Assembly (NCBI GenBank): GCA_913045395.1
Contig: CAJWPV010000033.1
Location: 1 to 9,143, forward strand
Origin: an uncultured Verrucomicrobiota bacterium
GTDB lineage: Bacteria > Verrucomicrobiota > Verrucomicrobiia > Limisphaerales > UBA1096
Length of the DNA stretch: 9,143 nucleotides
Reading direction: 5' to 3'
Position numbers and translations under genes: made by a program. Under the pieces are notes generated by a model, which saw only the letters and a list, made by a program, of their open reading frames with translations, ran no database searches and was not told the DNA's origin. This document shows, piece after piece, positions 6,584 through 9,143 of this stretch. How positions within the stretch are numbered: position 1 is the stretch's first letter; each line of letters begins with the position of its first letter.

Positions 6584-6713
6584 CAACCTCAATCAAGCCG
6601 CAGAGGATGCCAACGGCGGTGCCAGTGAACCGTTTTCCGTAAATGCCTTTCCCGAGTTCGGAGCCTCGATTACCCTTCCGCGCGTGCTGGATCGGCGCAA
6701 AACCGGCGAGAAA

Positions 6714-8465
6714 ATGCTGCAAGGCATCCCCGTGTCGCAGGGGGTGAGCCGCAGCCAGGTCGTGGTGTTGGACCGCACGCGTATCGACCCGGCAAAGTCG
6801 GGCATCCTCGAGTCTGAATTGGCCGGGGAGGAGGATCGGCTCCAGGCGTCCCTGGCGGAGACGCGCCGGCAAATCCTCGCCATGCAGGAGCGGCTGCGCG
6901 AGGCGATGGGTACTGAGGAAGCGCAGATTTTCGAAGCGCACCTGCTGGTGCTGGAGGACCCGATGCTGCTCAAGGAGGTGTCGCAATTCATCCGGGAGAA
7001 CTTGGTTACCGCTGAATTCGCGTTTCACGAGGCCTCGGAAAAGTACGCCGAGGCGCTGGGCAAGGTGGACGACGCCTACCTGAGCGAACGGGCCGCCGAC
7101 ATCCGCGACGTGACGCAGCGTGTGCTGGCCAACCTGATGAGCCAGCCGCCATGTACCGGCCTCGCCGACCTGACCGAGCCGTGCATTGTGGTGGCTCATG
7201 ATCTGACGCCCTCCGACACGGCGATGTTGGACCCGACGAAGGTGCTGGGATTCATCACGGAAGTCGGCAGCCGCACGTCACACACCGCCATCCTCGCACG
7301 GTCGCTGCGCATCCCGGCGGTACTCGGACTGGGCGAGGCGATCAGCGAGTTGCACACAGGCCAGTCTGTGCTGCTCGACGGTTTCAATGGATTTGTCGTC
7401 ATAGACCCCTCGAAGCAGATGCTGTTCGAGTACGGCCAACTGGTCGAACGGCAGACCTCGATCGAGGAGAGCCTCGAGGTCATCCACGACGACGCGGCCG
7501 AGACGAGGGACGGCCACCGGATCATCCTCTCGTCCAACATCGAGCGTGCGGCCGATGTCGAGAGCGTCCTGCAATCCGGCGCGACCGGCGTCGGCCTGTT
7601 CCGCACCGAGTTTTTGTTCATCAACCGGCGCGACCTGCCGAACGAGGAGGAACAGTTTGCAGCCTACCGCCACGTGACAGAGTCGCTCGCGCCTGACCCG
7701 GTGATCATCCGCACGCTTGATCTCGGCGGCGACAAGCTGCTCTCCCACGTGAACGTGGCGGCGGAGATGAATCCGTTTCTCGGCTGGCGCGCCATCCGGC
7801 TGTGCCTCGAGGAGAAGGACCTGTTCAGAACACAGCTACGCGCCATCCTGCGGGCGAGTGCCTATGGCAACCTGAAAATCATGTACCCAATGGTCTCCGG
7901 CGTGGAGGAACTCGAGGCCGCCAACGTGTTGCTCGACGAATGCCGTGAGCAGCTTCGCGCTGAGGATGTGGCCTTTGCCGACGCCGTTGAGATCGGGGTG
8001 ATGATCGAGACGCCGTCCGCAGCGATGATCGCCGACAGCCTCGCCAAGCGCGTGCAGTTTTTCAGTATCGGCACCAACGACCTTATCCAGTACACGCTAG
8101 CAGTGGACCGGTTGAACGAGAAGATCGCACACCTCTACGAGCCAACACACCCCGGTATCCTGCGCTTGATTAAGGCAACGGTGGACGCCGGACAGGCGCA
8201 CGGCATCTGGACCGGTGTCTGCGGCGAGATGGCTGGCGACGTGGCCGCCGTGCCGCTGTTGCTGGGACTGGGCGTGACCGAGTTGAGCGTGACCCCCTCG
8301 ATGGTGCCGCGTGTGAAGATGCTCATCCGCAGTATCGAGATGTCGCAGGCGCGGGAGTTGGCGGAGTTCGCGCTGGACAGCGATTCGCCGAAGGAAATCC
8401 TCGCGCGTGCCGAGGCCCTGGCCAAGGCGGCGGTGCCAAGTTTTTTTGAGGAGTTGACTGGCTAA
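6714..8465 (+). CDS. ptsI: PTS Enzyme I, phosphoenolpyruvate-protein phosphotransferase
   Basis: This 583-residue cytoplasmic enzyme takes phosphate from PEP onto a histidine and passes it to HPr. I chose the ATG at 6714 because MLQGIPVSQGVS is the normal Enzyme I N-terminus and gives the normal length; an in-frame extension to 6525 encodes sequence unlike the family. The HPr-binding helical region covers about 35-145. The phosphorylated histidine is His190 in SRTSHTAILAR. PEP-site residues fall one position after E. coli numbering: Arg297 (GLFRTEF), Arg333 (IIRTLDLGGDK), Glu432 (IETPSAA), Asn455-Asp456 (GTNDLIQY), Arg466, and Cys503 in GVCGEMAGD. Residue 186 is Ser where the usual motif has Gly (GGRTSH). 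All catalytic residues are present, so it should be active. No ptsH or sugar permease gene is nearby, so its role could be transport or regulation. Confidence 0.95.
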   Translation: MLQGIPVSQGVSRSQVVVLDRTRIDPAKSGILESELAGEEDRLQASLAETRRQILAMQERLREAMGTEEAQIFEAHLLVLEDPMLLKEVSQFIRENLVTAEFAFHEASEKYAEALGKVDDAYLSERAADIRDVTQRVLANLMSQPPCTGLADLTEPCIVVAHDLTPSDTAMLDPTKVLGFITEVGSRTSHTAILARSLRIPAVLGLGEAISELHTGQSVLLDGFNGFVVIDPSKQMLFEYGQLVERQTSIEESLEVIHDDAAETRDGHRIILSSNIERAADVESVLQSGATGVGLFRTEFLFINRRDLPNEEEQFAAYRHVTESLAPDPVIIRTLDLGGDKLLSHVNVAAEMNPFLGWRAIRLCLEEKDLFRTQLRAILRASAYGNLKIMYPMVSGVEELEAANVLLDECREQLRAEDVAFADAVEIGVMIETPSAAMIADSLAKRVQFFSIGTNDLIQYTLAVDRLNEKIAHLYEPTHPGILRLIKATVDAGQAHGIWTGVCGEMAGDVAAVPLLLGLGVTELSVTPSMVPRVKMLIRSIEMSQARELAEFALDSDSPKEILARAEALAKAAVPSFFEELTG

Positions 8466-8477
8466 CCTGCCACGGCA

Positions 8478-9143
8478 TCACGGTTGCCACGCCTTGAACC
8501 CAGGCAGGCGACGCACATCCGTGAAGCGCGGATCTTTCACCACCCGGTCGTGAATGTTGTCCGCCGTCGCGTTGGTTGCCCGGCGCTGCTTGTCGAGCGT
8601 AAGCGCCCTGGCCAGGCTGGCCCACGAATCCTCCGTTCGGTCCCGCTGCGCGGCCTGCACCGCAGCCAGATCGTACCAGCCCTCGGGGCTTTCCGGCATC
8701 TTGCGGGTGAGCACCACCAGCGCCGCCTCCAGTTGTTTCTGGCTGCCGAGCTGGTTGAAAAACTGGGCGGCCATCAACAGGTTGGTCGTGTTGATCGACG
8801 GCTGCTGAATGGCCTGCGCCAGCACATCGACTCCCCTTTGCGCTTGACCAAGCTGCACGTGCGTTGTCGCCAGAGCAAGGGCAAGGTCAAAGTTTCCCGG
8901 CTCATTAGCCAGCTTGGCCTCAAGTTGCATTAGCCCCTCTTGGGCGATCCTGTTTTGCTGCTCGGCTTTCACCCCTTGGCCAAGGTTTTGATAGACCGCC
9001 GCGACGGTGAAACGGGTGCTGATCTCAAGGCCGGGCTGCTGCACCAGCGAGTCGATCAACTTGAGCGCTTGGTCGTTCTGCTTGAGGCGTAGGTAGATCG
9101 TGGCTAGTTCGAGCGTGACCTTGGGATCGGCGGGGTTGGCCTG
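8478..9143 (-). CDS. TPR-repeat protein, C-terminal part (N-terminus beyond window)
   Basis: The minus-strand frame is open from the window edge to the TGA at 8478-8480, giving 221 residues and no start inside the window that looks genuine. The sequence is alpha-helical TPR throughout. One repeat starts at about residue 4 (ADPKVTLELATIYLRLKQND), another near NFDLALALATTHVQLGQAQ, and another near SPEGWYDLAAVQAAQRDR. The C-terminus, DPRFTDVRRLPGFKAW, is a common ending for bacterial TPR proteins. The TPRs suggest a protein-binding scaffold; no catalytic motif is visible in this part, and the missing N-terminus could hold a transmembrane segment or another domain. It converges with ptsI with 12 bases between stops. 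It is probably not cotranscribed with the TPR/peptidase gene at the other end, although both are on the minus strand. Confidence 0.83.
   Translation of the reverse strand, partial: QANPADPKVTLELATIYLRLKQNDQALKLIDSLVQQPGLEISTRFTVAAVYQNLGQGVKAEQQNRIAQEGLMQLEAKLANEPGNFDLALALATTHVQLGQAQRGVDVLAQAIQQPSINTTNLLMAAQFFNQLGSQKQLEAALVVLTRKMPESPEGWYDLAAVQAAQRDRTEDSWASLARALTLDKQRRATNATADNIHDRVVKDPRFTDVRRLPGFKAWQP
8974..8985. repeat. Iterated palindrome, copy 8, 12 bp
   Basis: CCTTGGCCAAGG in the right-hand TPR gene, read as Leu-Gly-Gln-Gly. The core matches the other copies but the flanks differ, which fits a selected 10-bp core. Confidence 0.6.

Larger units (their letters stand above)
6542..6713. other. 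Divergent intergenic region between the nucleotidyltransferase gene and ptsI
   Basis: These 172 bases lie between the preferred starts of two divergent genes. They contain a 12-bp perfect palindrome and a 6-bp-arm inverted repeat, listed separately. The region is open in the ptsI frame and partly in the nucleotidyltransferase frame, but the encoded extensions do not resemble either family. No clear promoter hexamers are seen. Confidence 0.5.

Noticed and set aside
5030..6628. A 532-codon open frame on the plus strand opposite the nucleotidyltransferase gene.
   Set aside because: It lies antisense to a clearly conserved enzyme, shows no recognisable family or domain, and is rich in Arg/Gly/Gln as expected from the complement of a GC-rich gene.
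6525..6713. A 63-residue N-terminal extension of Enzyme I from the ATG at 6525.
   Set aside because: Enzyme I family members begin at MLQGIPVS; the extension has no resemblance to HPr or a GAF domain and would overlap the nucleotidyltransferase gene start.
6456..7199. A 247-codon minus-strand open frame across the start of ptsI.
   Set aside because: The opposite strand encodes conserved Enzyme I; the antisense product is His/Gln/Arg-rich with no family resemblance.
8466..8482. A possible terminator hairpin (TGCC/GGCA) between ptsI and the right-hand TPR gene.
   Set aside because: The stem is four pairs with a two-base loop and no T tract, too short to form an intrinsic terminator.
8484..8933. 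A 149-codon plus-strand open frame after ptsI.
   Set aside because: It is antisense to the right-hand TPR gene, whose protein has clear TPR periodicity, while this product has none.
1..9143. Search for tRNA genes, CRISPR repeats, insertion sequences or integration sites.
   Set aside because: I found no tRNA-like arms, regularly spaced direct repeats, transposase motifs or terminal inverted repeats; base composition looks even across the window.

Overview
This window looks like ordinary chromosomal DNA from a high-GC, Gram-negative-type bacterium. It holds nine protein-coding genes, two of them cut by the window edges. I see no mobile element, tRNA, rRNA or CRISPR array. The pairing of a DUF4159 protein with large secreted TPR proteins, next to housekeeping genes, suggests the Planctomycetes-Verrucomicrobia-Chlamydiae superphylum, most likely Verrucomicrobiota. 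That placement is inferred from gene content and protein style, not from a marker gene.

Layout, left to right. (1) Positions 1-3351, minus strand: a two-gene unit. An exported 858-residue TPR protein with a gluzincin-type zinc peptidase domain (HEYCH) is followed by a membrane-anchored DUF4159 protein that runs off the left edge; the two overlap as ATGA. (2) 3352-3605: a divergent intergenic gap. (3) 3606-5207, plus strand: a compact cluster of a dimeric-type dUTPase, hypoxanthine phosphoribosyltransferase, and MoaD and MoaE, the two subunits of molybdopterin synthase. (4) 5204-6541, minus strand: a CCA-adding enzyme / poly(A) polymerase family nucleotidyltransferase with an HD domain, converging on moaE so tightly that both stop codons share one CTAG. 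(5) 6542-6713: a divergent gap with a perfect palindrome and an inverted repeat. (6) 6714-8465, plus strand: Enzyme I of the PEP phosphotransferase system (ptsI). (7) 8478-9143, minus strand: the C-terminal part of a second TPR protein, cut by the right edge.

The plus-strand cluster combines nucleotide-pool sanitation (dUTPase), purine salvage (HPRT) and molybdenum cofactor assembly (MoaD/MoaE). The two minus-strand TPR loci flank the housekeeping block.

The most unusual signal is not a gene. The 10-bp palindrome CTTGGCCAAG occurs eight times exactly, with many one-mismatch relatives. It occurs in two reading frames (Leu-Gly-Gln and Leu-Ala-Lys) and once in noncoding DNA. All eight Leu-Gly-Gln tripeptides I found here use the codon CTT for Leu. 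This resembles a highly iterated palindrome such as cyanobacterial HIP1 and deserves a genome-wide count. I found no convincing new multi-gene defence or other undescribed system.
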